Below are positions 9,000 through 18,771 of a DNA stretch of 64,000 bases, piece after piece. The notes below the pieces were generated by a model, which had not been told where the DNA came from, made no database searches, and worked only from the letters and a program-made list of their open reading frames with translations. How positions within the stretch are numbered: position 1 is the first letter of the stretch; the number at the start of each line of letters is the position of its first letter. Origin of the DNA: Methylorubrum populi (GTDB lineage Bacteria; Pseudomonadota; Alphaproteobacteria; Rhizobiales; Beijerinckiaceae); contig JAQIIU010000002.1 of the NCBI GenBank assembly GCA_036946625.1, forward strand, positions 558,001 to 622,000. The letters are read 5' to 3'. A program made the translations under genes and the position numbers.

Positions 9000-10129
9000 G
9001 GCTCGGAGACGATTCCACCCGAAACGGGTGTGCCGACCCCGGTCGTGGTCGGATAGGTCAGCGGCAGCCCTTCCAGCGAGCGGAGTGCGAGGTAGGCGAA
9101 GGCCTGCGCCTCAAGGAAATCCGAGGACCAGCCGATCGCGTCGGCGTTCATCACCTCGACCCCGAGGAGCCGCTCCAGCATCGCCATCAGCGTGCCGTTC
9201 TTCGCACCCCCGCCGCCGACGATCCAGCGGCTCGGCGGCTCGGCGGCGAAGGCGAGGCTGCGGGCGATCGCGTGGGCGGTGAAGGCGGTGAGCGTCGCCG
9301 CGCCGTCCTCCACGGTGAGATAGCCGGCGAGCCGGTGCGAGAACCAGTTGCGGTCGAGCGACTTCGGTGGCGGGCGCAGGATCAGCGGGTGGCCGAGCAG
9401 GTTTTCGAGCAGCGCCTCGTCCACCGTCCCGCGGGCGGCGGTGGCGCCGTCGGCGTCGAAATCCTGTCCGACGCGCTCCTTCATCCAATCGTTGATCGGT
9501 CCGTTGCCCGGGCCGGTGTCGAAGGCGAGCACGCCGCCCTCCGAATCGATCAGGGTGACGTTGGCGAGGCCGCCGATGTTCAGGATGGCGAGCGGCCCGA
9601 AATATCCCGCGGCCTCGGCCAGCGCCTTGTGGAACACCGGCACCAGAGGCGCGCCCTGGCCGCCCTGCGCCACGTCCGCGGCGCGCAGGTCCGACACCAC
9701 GCGGATGCCGAGGCGCCGGGCCAGGGCCGCGCCGTCGCCGATCTGCACGGTGAGGCCGAGCCTGGGCCGATGGATCACCGTCTGCCCGTGGAAGCCGACC
9801 ACGTCGATGTCGTCCGGCCTCAGGCCGTTCTGCGCGAGAAAGGTTTCGATCGCCTCGGCATGGGCGCGGGTGACGAACTCTTCCGCCTGCACCAGGCGTC
9901 CGGGCCGGTCGGAGCGGGCCCGGACGCCCTCGGCGTCGCGCGTCGCCTCGCGCAGCAGCGCCTTCTCGGCCTCGCCGTAGCTGCGGTAGCCCGTCGGCCC
10001 GAGCGGCGCGACGAAGCCGTTGGCGGACTTCACGACGCGCACCTGCTCGCCGTCGCTCTCGATCAGCGCCACGTCGATGCCGTCGAGCGAGGTGCCGCTC
10101 ATCAGGCCGATCGCGCGCCTCATCGTCAT
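8996..10129 (-). CDS. anmK: anhydro-N-acetylmuramic acid kinase
   Basis: This sugar kinase opens and phosphorylates 1,6-anhydro-MurNAc released during cell-wall turnover, giving MurNAc 6-phosphate. It is 377 residues, the normal length. The N-terminal nucleotide loop GLMSGTSLDGIDVAL, the central FDTGPGNGPINDWM and the late VGGGGAKNGTLM are all characteristic. The start is ATG at 10129, with a second in-frame ATG two codons later. It is divergent from tyrS across 128 bp, a common arrangement in alphaproteobacteria. Confidence 0.96.
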   Translation of the reverse strand: MTMRRAIGLMSGTSLDGIDVALIESDGEQVRVVKSANGFVAPLGPTGYRSYGEAEKALLREATRDAEGVRARSDRPGRLVQAEEFVTRAHAEAIETFLAQNGLRPDDIDVVGFHGQTVIHRPRLGLTVQIGDGAALARRLGIRVVSDLRAADVAQGGQGAPLVPVFHKALAEAAGYFGPLAILNIGGLANVTLIDSEGGVLAFDTGPGNGPINDWMKERVGQDFDADGATAARGTVDEALLENLLGHPLILRPPPKSLDRNWFSHRLAGYLTVEDGAATLTAFTAHAIARSLAFAAEPPSRWIVGGGGAKNGTLMAMLERLLGVEVMNADAIGWSSDFLEAQAFAYLALRSLEGLPLTYPTTTGVGTPVSGGIVSEP

Positions 10130-10257
10130 GGCCGCCCCACTCCCCGTGCCTTTCGCGGTTCGCCCTGCTAAGAGCGCGCGAGCGCTTCCCCCGCCCGGGA
10201 TAGCATCCCGGCCGCGCCCTTGTCGCGCCGCTGAAAGATCCGAGACCGAGCCCGACC

Positions 10258-11529
10258 ATGACCGCCGAGAGCTTCGCGCCGAAATCCGATTTCATCCGGG
10301 TGCTGCGGGAGCGCGGCTACATCCATCAGGCCTCGGATCTCGCCGGCATCGACGCCTTGGCGGCCGAGGGCGGGCTGACGACCTATACCGGCTACGACTG
10401 CACGGCGGCCTCGCTCCATGTCGGCCACCTGCTCTCGATCATGATGCTGCACTGGCTGCAGAAGACCGGCGGCAAGCCGGTCGTGCTGATGGGCGGCGGC
10501 ACCACCCGCGTCGGCGACCCGTCCGGCCGCGACGAGACGCGCAAGATCCTGACGCTGGAGCGGATCGAGGCCAACAAGGAGGGGATCAAGCAGACTTTCT
10601 CGCGCTTCCTCTCGTTCGGCGAGGGCGGCGACGGCGCGATCATGGTCGACAACGCCGAGTGGCTGACCCGGCTCAACTACATCGAGATGCTGCGCGACAT
10701 CGGCCGCCACTTCTCCGTCAACCGGATGATGTCGATGGACAGCGTGCGGATGCGGCTGGAGCGCGATCAGGAACTCTCGTTCCTGGAGTTCAACTACATG
10801 ATCCTCCAGTCCTACGACTTCGTGGAGCTGAACCGCCGCTTCGGCTGCCGCCTGCAGATGGGCGGTTCGGACCAGTGGGGCAACATCGTCAACGGCATCG
10901 ATCTCGGCCGCCGCATGGGCACGCCGCAGCTCTACGCCCTGACCTGCCCGTTGCTGACGACGGCCTCGGGCGCCAAGATGGGCAAGACCGCCGCTGGGGC
11001 CGTCTGGCTCGATGCCGGGATGCTCTCGCCTTACGATTACTGGCAGTTCTGGCGGAACACCGAGGACGCCGATGTCGGCCGCTTCCTCAAGCTGTTCACG
11101 CTGCTGCCGCTGTCGGACATCGAGCGCCTGGCCGTGCTCCGGGGTGCCGAGATCAACGAGGCGAAGGCGGTGCTGGCCACGGAGGCGACCGGGCTGATGC
11201 ACGGCGCGGAAGCGGCGGCGGCGGCCGCCGAGACCGCCCGGAAAACCTTCGTCGAGGGGACGCTGGCCCCGTCGCTGCCGAGCGTGTCGGTGCCGCGTTC
11301 GGTGCTGGAGGCGGGCCTCGGCGTGCTCACCGCCTTCGGGCCGGAGCACGCGGGGCTGGTGCCCTCGACCAGCGAGGCGCGGCGCCAGATCAAGGGCGGC
11401 GGCTTACGGGTCAACGACGTGCAGGTGAGCGACGAGAAGGCCGTGCTGAGCCTCTCCGACCTGACGGCGGAGGGCGTGATCAAGCTCTCGTTCGGGCGCA
11501 AGAAGCACGTTCTGCTGCGGGCGGAGTAA
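10258..11529 (+). CDS. tyrS: tyrosyl-tRNA synthetase
   Basis: A class I aminoacyl-tRNA synthetase of 423 residues. The HIGH-equivalent HVGH lies in [15 protein letters not shown], the KMSKS-equivalent is KMGKT in [11 protein letters not shown], and [15 protein letters not shown] forms the tyrosine-binding region. The last 70 residues, around [16 protein letters not shown], are the S4-like RNA-binding domain. The length and KMGKT motif identify the bacterial TyrS type. The ATG at 10258 begins the usual N-terminus. Confidence 0.97.
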   Translation: MTAESFAPKSDFIRVLRERGYIHQASDLAGIDALAAEGGLTTYTGYDCTAASLHVGHLLSIMMLHWLQKTGGKPVVLMGGGTTRVGDPSGRDETRKILTLERIEANKEGIKQTFSRFLSFGEGGDGAIMVDNAEWLTRLNYIEMLRDIGRHFSVNRMMSMDSVRMRLERDQELSFLEFNYMILQSYDFVELNRRFGCRLQMGGSDQWGNIVNGIDLGRRMGTPQLYALTCPLLTTASGAKMGKTAAGAVWLDAGMLSPYDYWQFWRNTEDADVGRFLKLFTLLPLSDIERLAVLRGAEINEAKAVLATEATGLMHGAEAAAAAAETARKTFVEGTLAPSLPSVSVPRSVLEAGLGVLTAFGPEHAGLVPSTSEARRQIKGGGLRVNDVQVSDEKAVLSLSDLTAEGVIKLSFGRKKHVLLRAE

Positions 11530-11566
11530 GCGTCCTCGGCGCGTTCTCCCGAGCCGTCACGCTTCC

Positions 11567-11647
11567 GGATCGCTTCGCCTGACGGCTCGCGATGACGGTA
11601 TGGGTCTTCACGCACCGTCATCGCGAGCGTCAGCGAAGCGATCCAGC
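11567..11647. repeat. 82-bp inverted REP pair
   Basis: Two facing arms, GGATCGCTTCGCCTGACGGC and its partner GCGAGCGTCAGCGAAGCGAT, are separated by about 15 bases. The same layout and length recur at 17151, 25334, 35803 and 44637. Confidence 0.7.
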
Positions 11648-11696
11648 GGCGCAGCGTTGGCCGAAGGCCCGCCGCGCCCGAACGCGCCGAAACCCA

Positions 11697-11725
11697 AGGA
11701 TGCCCCCTTTCGGAACGATGCTCTA
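11697..11725 (-). repeat. repeat C copy at gene end (short)
   Basis: Read in the sense of the AsmA-like gene, TAGAGCATCGTTCCGAAAGG starts with that gene's own stop codon. It matches the 5' half of the longer copies at 36383-36436 and 48193-48246; the 3' half has diverged. Confidence 0.55.
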
Positions 11726-14700
11726 ACGCTCCGGCCCCTCCTGCTGGACACCGTTGGCGAGGGCGTCGCCGCCGCCCGCTCCGAACAGCTTGCGCAGGAA
11801 GCCGGGGGCGACGGCCGAGAGAGGGTTCACGTTCACCGTCGGCTTGGCGATCGGCCCCGAGACGTTGAAGTTGACCGCGAACAGGCCCTCGTTGCTGCCG
11901 CCCGCGAGCAGCGGCCCGAACAGCGGCACCTGCGCCACCACGTTGTTGAGCCCGTAGAGCGGCACGAAGGTGCCGTCGATCTGCGTGCGCTCCCTGGCCG
12001 TGTCGAGCCAGCCGCCGGCGGTGAAGCCCATCGCTGCGTTGGAGATCGCCGCGTCCGAAAAGCTCACCCGCGCGCCGTTTCGGGTAAAGTTCGCCCGCAT
12101 CTTGTCGAAGCCGACATCGTTGGCGTTGGGGGCGGCCCGCCTGCCGTCCGCGGGCGGCGGCGCCTGGGCGACGATGCTCGACAGGGCCGGCTCGTTGCGC
12201 AGCGCGAAGTCCTTGATCTGGACGACGCCGGCCTGGGGGCCGTCGTTGAGATAGACGCTGAGGGCGAGCCGCCCGCCATACATCCGCTTGTAGATGTCGA
12301 GGAAGCGCAAGGTGGCGCCGGAATCGGCGGATTCGAGGGTCAGCAGCGGCTGCCCGCGCTCGCTCTTCGCCACGGCGGCGTTGAGGGGGGCGGCGCCGAA
12401 CCGGCCCTTGAACTGGGCGCTGCGCAGGTCGCCGTTCTTGAAGCTCGCCTTGAGCGTCGCGTTGGTGAGCGATTCGCCGTTGAAGCCGGACAGGATGCTG
12501 GCGGCGACATCCGCCTCGATGTCCTTGCCCGGATCCTTGCCGCCCTTGTCGTCGCCGGTCATGCTCTTGAGGAACGGGCGCGCATCGACCACGGCCCCCT
12601 TCACCGCGACCTTGTAGGTCGAGCCGGCCCGGTCGAGGCTGACGCGCATGTCGTCACCCGGCGAGAGCTTGAGCGTGGTGAGGTCGGCCCGCTCCAGATT
12701 CCCCTCCGCCGAGATGGCGGCGCTGCCGCGAGCGAGCGCGGGGGCGGCGTCGAGGGCGATGTCGCGCAGCTCCATCAGGCCGCCGGCGCCCTCCATCAGG
12801 GTGAAGGCGAGGCGGCCGGCCTTGCCCGCGGGCTTGCTCCAGCCGGGGAGCAGGCCGTTGATCGAGGCGCGGGTCAGGTCGGCCTCGATCCGGGCCGGCG
12901 GCTTGCCGGCGGAGGCCGGGCGCCCGACCGGCACCACGACGCGGGCGGGAATGACCCCGCCGAGCTGCGGTGCCGTCGGCAGGCCGCGCTTGGCCCGGAA
13001 GGCATCGTCGAGGGAGAGCGTGACCACGGCCTCGCCGGGGCTGCCGGGCTTGGACTGCCTGAGGTCGATGGCGACCGGGGCGCCGAGCAGACGGCCGTCC
13101 CCCTTCAGGGCGAAGCCCGAGCGGTCGAACGAGACCGCGAAGCGGCCGCCCTCGAACCGGTCCTTGCCGACCGCCTTCTCCATCGAGAGATCGGTGATCG
13201 AGCCGGTGAGCGTCACCGGCATCTCGGCGAGGTTGGGCACGTGCTTGAGGTCGAGCGGCACGTCGAGGCGCAGGTCCGCCTTCCCCTTGATCGCGCCGGG
13301 GTCGATGTCGGCGCCCGTCAGCCCCCTGAACATCGGGGTTTCGAGCAGCGCCGCCAGCGAATCGGCCGAGCCGGCCAGGCGCAGGCCGAGCTGGGCGACG
13401 ACCTTGTCGGGCTGCGGATCGCGGATCAGGAAGGAGCCGTCCGAGAGCGTCAGCGCCCGCGTGTCGGACAGGCGGATCTCCGCGGTCGCGTTCCGGATCG
13501 TGGTGCTGCGCCCGGTGATGGTGCCGGCGACGCGGGCGGCGCTCAGGGGCGGCGCGTCCTGCGAGATCGAGAGCGCCGCGTTCGACACCGCGAAGGTGGC
13601 GTTCAGTCCGCTGTCCGGCATTGGATCGCCGCGGGTCGCGGCGGCGAGTTGCGGGCCGCTCAGGTCGACCTGGATGTCGGCCCGGTCGAGCCGTCCGCCG
13701 CGCAGTTCGTCCACGAGGTAGTTGCGCACCGCCGGCGCGATGTTCTCGGGCCAGAGCCGCAGAGCCTTGCGCCCGTCCGTCTCGCCGGCCTCGATGCGGA
13801 GCGTGATGCCGTCGTCGTCGGCCCGGGTGCCGACCGTGCCGCTGAGGCGGCCGCTCAGGCCGTCGCCGGAGATCGCGATCGACTCGATGTTCACCCCGCC
13901 GGCCCGGCCGGTCACCCGCCCCTTGATCTCGCCGAGGCGGAAGGACGGATCGGTGCGGGCGGCGCCGCGCAGCAGCGCGTCCCGGCCGCCGAAATCCAGG
14001 GTCCAGGCCTCCTCGGCGCCGGGCGGACCGATGGCGAAGGCGCCGGTCAGATGCGCGGCGTTGCCGCCGCCCTTGTAGTCGATGGCCGAGATGTCGAGGG
14101 CGCGCCGACCCTCGTCCCAGCGCGCCTCGGCCCGCAGCGCGTCGACGACGACGGGGTTGAAGTCCTTCTCGTCGATCAGGAACAGGCCCTCGCCGGTCTT
14201 CACCTCCGCCTGCATCGTTTCGATGCGCCCGCCCGTCAGCGACACGTCGGCCTTGGCCGACACCTTCAGGTCGGTCTCGACCGGCAGCTTCGAGTGACCG
14301 GACAGCAGCAGCAGATCGGTGACGGGCAGGTCGTCCAGGGTGATGACGCCCGCGCGCCGCCCCTCTCCCGCCTCGTGGACGCGGCCGCCGAAGCGCCACT
14401 CGCCGTTGGGGCCGTCGATGCGCAGTTCGAACACCCGGGCGCCGTCGCTGGCGCCGCGGCGGAACAGGCCGTTCACCCGCTCGAAGGTGGCCCGATGGTC
14501 GGCGTCGTCGATCAGGGTCAGGCGCCCGCCGGTGATCCGCGCCCGGTCGAGAGCGCCGATGACGCCGGCCGGATCGAGCACGACGCCGAAGATCGAGGCG
14601 ACCGCCGCCGAGACCGGCGAGACGGTGCCGCGGGCGGCATCGACGCTCGGCAGGGTGTGGGGCTTGGCCGCGTCGGCCTGGGCCGGCGCCGAGGCGGCGA

Positions 14701-15166
14701 AGGCGATCGAGCCGTCGCCGTGCACCAGCGCCGTCATCTGGATGTCGCGGAACTCGATCGAGCGCGGCTGCACCGAGAGGCGCAGCAGCCCCCAGGTATC
14801 GAGGCTGACCACCGCCAGCGGCGCCCGTACCACCAGGGCGCCCTCCGGATTGTAGACGTCGAGCCCGCCGACCCGTAGCGCCAGGGAGGATTCGGAATCG
14901 AGTTCGAGGGCGCTGTCGCGCAGCTCCACCCGCCAGCCCGAGCCGACGCTGCCGGCGATCGCCTCCGCGACGCGCTGCGTCAGCCCGTCGATGCGCAGCG
15001 GTCCCTGCGACAGCCGGAGAAAGACGAGGCCGCCGCCGAGCCCGAACAGGAAGACGAGGAGCATCGCGCTCCACAGCAGCGGCCGGCGGCGCCGTCGCCG
15101 CGCCTTGGGCGGCGGCGTGCTCTCGACCGCCTCCTGGAGCAGGGTCCTGGCCGTTTCCTGATCCAT
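11723..15166 (-). CDS. AsmA-like / DUF3971 envelope protein, 1147 aa
   Basis: A very large envelope protein with an Arg-rich N-terminus followed by one membrane helix (about 30-50, LLWSAMLLVFLFGLGGGLVF). A long beta-rich periplasmic part resembles DUF3971 and the AsmA/YhdP group, which form lipid-transfer bridges between inner and outer membranes. The C-terminal signature around VPLFGPLLAGGSNEGLF and VNVNPLSAVAPGFLRKLF is typical of this group. The start is ATG at 15166; a GTG one codon earlier is possible. The stop TAG is the first three bases of a repeat C element. The specific lipid carried cannot be told. Confidence 0.85.
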   Translation of the reverse strand: MDQETARTLLQEAVESTPPPKARRRRRRPLLWSAMLLVFLFGLGGGLVFLRLSQGPLRIDGLTQRVAEAIAGSVGSGWRVELRDSALELDSESSLALRVGGLDVYNPEGALVVRAPLAVVSLDTWGLLRLSVQPRSIEFRDIQMTALVHGDGSIAFAASAPAQADAAKPHTLPSVDAARGTVSPVSAAVASIFGVVLDPAGVIGALDRARITGGRLTLIDDADHRATFERVNGLFRRGASDGARVFELRIDGPNGEWRFGGRVHEAGEGRRAGVITLDDLPVTDLLLLSGHSKLPVETDLKVSAKADVSLTGGRIETMQAEVKTGEGLFLIDEKDFNPVVVDALRAEARWDEGRRALDISAIDYKGGGNAAHLTGAFAIGPPGAEEAWTLDFGGRDALLRGAARTDPSFRLGEIKGRVTGRAGGVNIESIAISGDGLSGRLSGTVGTRADDDGITLRIEAGETDGRKALRLWPENIAPAVRNYLVDELRGGRLDRADIQVDLSGPQLAAATRGDPMPDSGLNATFAVSNAALSISQDAPPLSAARVAGTITGRSTTIRNATAEIRLSDTRALTLSDGSFLIRDPQPDKVVAQLGLRLAGSADSLAALLETPMFRGLTGADIDPGAIKGKADLRLDVPLDLKHVPNLAEMPVTLTGSITDLSMEKAVGKDRFEGGRFAVSFDRSGFALKGDGRLLGAPVAIDLRQSKPGSPGEAVVTLSLDDAFRAKRGLPTAPQLGGVIPARVVVPVGRPASAGKPPARIEADLTRASINGLLPGWSKPAGKAGRLAFTLMEGAGGLMELRDIALDAAPALARGSAAISAEGNLERADLTTLKLSPGDDMRVSLDRAGSTYKVAVKGAVVDARPFLKSMTGDDKGGKDPGKDIEADVAASILSGFNGESLTNATLKASFKNGDLRSAQFKGRFGAAPLNAAVAKSERGQPLLTLESADSGATLRFLDIYKRMYGGRLALSVYLNDGPQAGVVQIKDFALRNEPALSSIVAQAPPPADGRRAAPNANDVGFDKMRANFTRNGARVSFSDAAISNAAMGFTAGGWLDTARERTQIDGTFVPLYGLNNVVAQVPLFGPLLAGGSNEGLFAVNFNVSGPIAKPTVNVNPLSAVAPGFLRKLFGAGGGDALANGVQQEGPER

Positions 15167-15316
15167 CACTCGTTCGCTGCTGCACCCTCGGGTTCGGGCG
15201 GAGGTCCGTTTGCCGCGGCGTCTGTCCTCAGGATTTCCGCCTCTCCGGCATGGCGTGCCCGGAGGGATGCGTGCATGGGATCAGGCACACCATCAATCGG
15301 CCGAAAGGAAGGCGAA

Positions 15317-15823
15317 ATGCCGCTCGAACCCGGCGAACCCGCACCCCTGTTCTCGTTACCCGGAGCGGGCGGGGAGACCCTCTCCCTGGAGGATCTGCGC
15401 GGTCACAAGATCGTGCTTTATTTCTACCCCAAGGACGACACGAGCGGTTGCACCCTGGAGGCCCAGGACTTCAACGCCCAGGGCGAGGCCTTCGCCGCCG
15501 CGGGCGCGCGGGTGATCGGTGTTTCGCCCGATTCCGTGAAGAGCCACGACAAGTTCCGCGCGAAGTACGGGCTGACCTTTCCGCTCGCTTCCGACGAGAC
15601 CAAGTCGATGCTGGAGGCCTACGGCGTCTGGGTCGAGAAGAGCATGTACGGCCGCACGTACATGGGCGTGGAGCGCACCACCCTGCTGATCGACGGCGAG
15701 GGCCGCATCGCCCGGATCTGGCGCAAGGTGAAGGTGCCGGGCCATGTCGAGGAGGTGCTGGAGGCCGCCCGCGCATCCGGCGGATGGCCGCCGCCCCGCG
15801 GTCGCGGGGGCAGCCGACGATGA
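15317..15823 (+). CDS. bcp: Bcp/PrxQ-type thiol peroxidase
   Basis: A cytoplasmic peroxiredoxin of 168 residues that reduces hydrogen peroxide and organic peroxides using thioredoxin. The active site YPKDDTSGCTLEAQDF places the peroxidatic Cys at residue 45. The last dozen residues (PPPRGRGGSRR) are a basic tail not usual in the family. GGAAGGCGAA precedes the ATG at 15317; an in-frame ATG at 15275 has no such site. It stands 147 bp from the divergent AsmA-like gene. Confidence 0.93.
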   Translation: MPLEPGEPAPLFSLPGAGGETLSLEDLRGHKIVLYFYPKDDTSGCTLEAQDFNAQGEAFAAAGARVIGVSPDSVKSHDKFRAKYGLTFPLASDETKSMLEAYGVWVEKSMYGRTYMGVERTTLLIDGEGRIARIWRKVKVPGHVEEVLEAARASGGWPPPRGRGGSRR

Positions 15824-15907
15824 GTGATCCTCATCGCCGGCTGGTATCAGCCTTCGTTAACCTTGATCGGCTGTGATCGTCGGACGTTACCGAGCGCCCG
15901 ACGCATC

Positions 15908-17050
15908 ATGCCGACGATTGCCAGGGCCGGCCGTGCCGCCGGCGTCCCCGCCCCCTTCGCCAGCCGGCTCGTGCTCGGCCTCGGCACCGGGCTCGCCCTG
16001 TCCACGCTCTGGGCTGCGGCGGCGAGCTACTATCTCGTCTTCCACGACGAGATGCTGGCCCGCTTCGTCTCGCGCCAGAGCGCGATGCAGTTCGCCTACG
16101 AGGAGCGGCTCGGCGTGCTCCAACTCGCCCTCGACCGGTCGGCCGCCGAGCGCAGCGCCGCCCGCGGCAGCATCGAGAGCCGGCTCGCGGCGCTCGCCGA
16201 GCGGCAGTCGCTGATCGAGACGCGACAGGGCCAGCTCTCCGGCCTCGCCGGCGCCGCGGCGCAGGTCGATTCTCCGGCGCCGCGTGTCCGGAAGCCGTTC
16301 CCGACGCCGGAATTGCGCAAGGGCGGCGAGGACCGGGCCGAGGCCGGACAGGGGGCGGCCGCCCGCATGACGCGGCTCGAAGACTCCCTCGACCGGCTCG
16401 CCGAGAACCAGTCCCGTGCGGTGGCCGGCGCGGCCCGGCAGGCCGGGCTCAGCGCCGAGCGGTTCCGGGACCTGATCGCCCGGACCGGCCTGTCGCCCGC
16501 CCGGTTCGATCCGCCGAAGGACGGCGTCGGCGGCCCGCTCGTGCCGCTCGGCGGCGATGCCTTCGACCGCGCGCTTGCCGATGCCCGGCGCCGGATCGAG
16601 GAGGAGGCGCATCTGCGCCGGGTCGCCGCCGCCCTGCCCTTCCGCCAGCCGCTGCCGGGCGAGATCGCCTTCACCAGCAGCTTCGGTGCCCGGCTCGACC
16701 CGTTCACCCGCGGCTACGCCCTGCATACCGGCGTCGACATGCGTGCCGAGACCGGCGCCCCGGTCCGCGCCGCCGCCGCCGGACGCGTGACGGCGGTCGA
16801 GTCCGCCGGCGGCTACGGCAACATGGTCGAGATCGACCACGGCCGCGGCCTCGTCACCCGCTACGCGCACCTGTCGGGCACCGCGGCCTCGGTCGGTCAG
16901 CGGGTCGAGGCGGGGGCGGTGGTCGGCTTCGCCGGCTCGACCGGCCGCTCCACCGGCACCCACCTGCACTACGAGACCCGCATCGACGGCGAGCCGATCG
17001 ATCCGCAGCGGTTTCTGCGCGCGGGGGCAGAGCTCGTCTTCGCGAACTGA
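15908..17050 (+). CDS. M23-family peptidoglycan endopeptidase, membrane-anchored
   Basis: The 380-residue protein has an N-terminal membrane anchor (about 20-43), an Ala/Arg/Glu-rich coiled-coil region (about 60-230) and a C-terminal M23 (LytM) domain. The zinc ligands are visible as HTGVD and HLHYE, with the linking YGNMVEIDHGRGLVTRYAHL. Such enzymes cut peptide cross-links in the wall, or activate amidases when degenerate; here the ligands are intact, so activity is likely. The ATG at 15908 is chosen because the hydrophobic anchor starts soon after it. Confidence 0.9.
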   Translation: MPTIARAGRAAGVPAPFASRLVLGLGTGLALSTLWAAAASYYLVFHDEMLARFVSRQSAMQFAYEERLGVLQLALDRSAAERSAARGSIESRLAALAERQSLIETRQGQLSGLAGAAAQVDSPAPRVRKPFPTPELRKGGEDRAEAGQGAAARMTRLEDSLDRLAENQSRAVAGAARQAGLSAERFRDLIARTGLSPARFDPPKDGVGGPLVPLGGDAFDRALADARRRIEEEAHLRRVAAALPFRQPLPGEIAFTSSFGARLDPFTRGYALHTGVDMRAETGAPVRAAAAGRVTAVESAGGYGNMVEIDHGRGLVTRYAHLSGTAASVGQRVEAGAVVGFAGSTGRSTGTHLHYETRIDGEPIDPQRFLRAGAELVFAN

Positions 17051-17150
17051 TCGGCCGCCGAGGTTCAGGCGTCGTGCGAGGCGAAGCCGATCCTGCCGGC
17101 GAACGGAACGGCGGCGAGGTGAGCGGATCGTTCGGCTCTCGTCGCGGTCT

Positions 17151-17233
17151 GGATTGCTTCGGCTGAAGCCTCGCAATGACGGATGAGGCAAATTCACCCC
17201 GTCATTGCGAGCCGCCAGGCGAAGCAATCCAGG
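17151..17233. repeat. 82-bp inverted REP pair
   Basis: The left arm GGATTGCTTCGGCTGAAGCC faces the right arm GTCATTGCGAGCCGCCAGGC. The rest of the 331-bp gap 17051-17381 contains looser copies of the same core (around 17260-17330) and no gene. Confidence 0.75.
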
Positions 17234-17381
17234 ATCGCGACGCAAGCCGGACAACGCTTTCGATCGGTCCGACACCGTTCGCCGGCAGGATCGCGAAGCC
17301 GAAGCGATCCAATGCGCAACGGGGGCCGGACAGGGCTGTCGCGTCCGGCAGCCTTCCGGGATCGCGGAGGATGTCAAAAAA

Positions 17382-18510
17382 TCAGTCGATATCCTCGACC
17401 GCCTCGCCGCCGCCGTAGACGCGTTGCGCCAGCGAGGCTTCCATGAACGGGTCGAGGTCGCCGTCGAGCACCTCGTCCGGGTCGGTCGATTGCGTGCCGG
17501 TGCGCAGGTCCTTCACCAACTGATAGGGCTGGAGCACGTAGGAACGGATCTGGTGGCCCCAGCCGATATCGGTCTTCGAGGCGGCCTCGGCGTTGGCCTT
17601 CTCCTCGCGCTTCTTCAGCTCGGCCTCGTAGAGGCGGGCGCGCAGCATGTTCCAGGCGGTGGCCCGGTTCTTGTGCTGCGAGCGCTCCTGCTGGCAGGCC
17701 ACGACGATGCCGGTCGGGTTGTGCGTGATGCGCACCGCCGAATCGGTCGTATTGACGTGCTGCCCGCCCGCGCCCGACGAGCGGTAGGTGTCGATGCGGC
17801 AGTCCGATTCCTTGATCTCGATCTCGATCCGGTCGTCGATGACCGGATAGACCCAGACCGATGCGAAGCTGGTGTGCCGCCGCGCGTTCGAATCGTAGGG
17901 CGAGATCCGCACCAGCCGGTGCACGCCCGACTCGGTCTTGAGCCAGCCATAGGCGTTGTGGCCCTTGATCAGGAGCGTGGCGCCCTTGATCCCGGCCTCT
18001 TCGCCGTCGGTCATCTCGACGATGTCGACCTTGAACTTCCGCCGCTCGGCCCAACGGCCATACATGCGCTGGAGCATGTTGGCCCAGTCCTGGCTCTCGG
18101 TGCCGCCGGCGCCGGCATGGACTTCGAGATAGGTGTCGAAGCCGTCGGCCTCGCCCGAGAGCAGGGTCTCGACCTGACGGCTCGCGGCCTCCTTCTCGAT
18201 CGCCTTGATCGCCGCCTCGCCCTCGGTGATGGAGGCTTGGTCGCCCTCCATCTCGCCGAGTTCGATCAGGGTCGCGGCGTCCTCGAGATCCTGTTCGAGC
18301 TTCCTGATCGCGGTGACGGCCTCGTCGAGCTCCTGGCGCTCGCGCATGACCTTCTGTGCGGCCTCCGGATCGTTCCAGAGGTCGGGGTTCTCGGAAGCCG
18401 CGTTCAGCTCCGCGAGACGTTTATCGACGGTATCCCAGTCAAAGATGCCTCCTCAGCAGCCCTATAGACTGCTTGGCGGCATCCGAGGCCTGCTCGATCT
18501 CGGCGCGCAT
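17382..18510 (-). CDS. prfB: peptide chain release factor 2 (programmed +1 frameshift)
   Basis: RF2 ends translation at UGA and UAA. The coding sequence is in two frames. From ATG at 18510, 23 codons ([10 protein letters not shown] to RRHL) end at an in-frame TGA at 18441-18439. A +1 slip on CTT TGAC then continues as [19 protein letters not shown] lies three bases before the CTT, the classic stimulator. The GGQ catalytic loop is in [20 protein letters not shown]. The stop-recognition tripeptide is SPY ([15 protein letters not shown]) rather than the enteric SPF, as in other alphaproteobacteria as I recall. A prediction starting at the internal ATG at 18347 would lose the N-terminal domain. 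Confidence 0.96.
18439..18453 (-). promoter_or_regulatory. RF2 autoregulatory frameshift site
   Basis: AGGAGG, three bases, then CTT TGA: a Shine-Dalgarno-like stimulator, slippery Leu codon and in-frame UGA. When RF2 is scarce the ribosome pauses at UGA and shifts +1 to make more RF2. Confidence 0.93.
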
Positions 18511-18771
18511 CTGGTGTGAAACCCGTATGTCGGTGTGGCCGGGGGTGATACCGGGCGGCTCCCGCCCTGTAAACCGCCGCACCGCGATGCCGAGCCTCCG
18601 ATCCCGCCGCCTCCCCCTGCTCGTATGCGGGAAGGCGGGACCATTCGGCCGGCTCGCGGGTTGGCCGGCGGCGAGGCGCGCTCCGCCGATCCGGTCTGGC
18701 TACGAGCAGGAGCCGTCTTCGCTGTCGGGCGGGCGGAGGGGCGCGACAGGCGACGGCTCCGATAAGGGGCA

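Noticed and set aside
11600..14878. Very long open frame (over 1000 codons) on the plus strand opposite the AsmA-like gene
   Set aside because: It is the mirror of a GC-rich coding frame: Arg/Gly/Ala-rich composition, no domain, no ribosome site. Similar mirrors lie opposite dnaJ/dnaK and across the waaA-lpxK-cdd-punA region.
18439..18441. In-frame TGA in prfB read as selenocysteine or as a pseudogene break
   Set aside because: The surrounding AGGAGG, CTT and C are the known RF2 frameshift signal and the +1 frame continues with conserved RF2 sequence.
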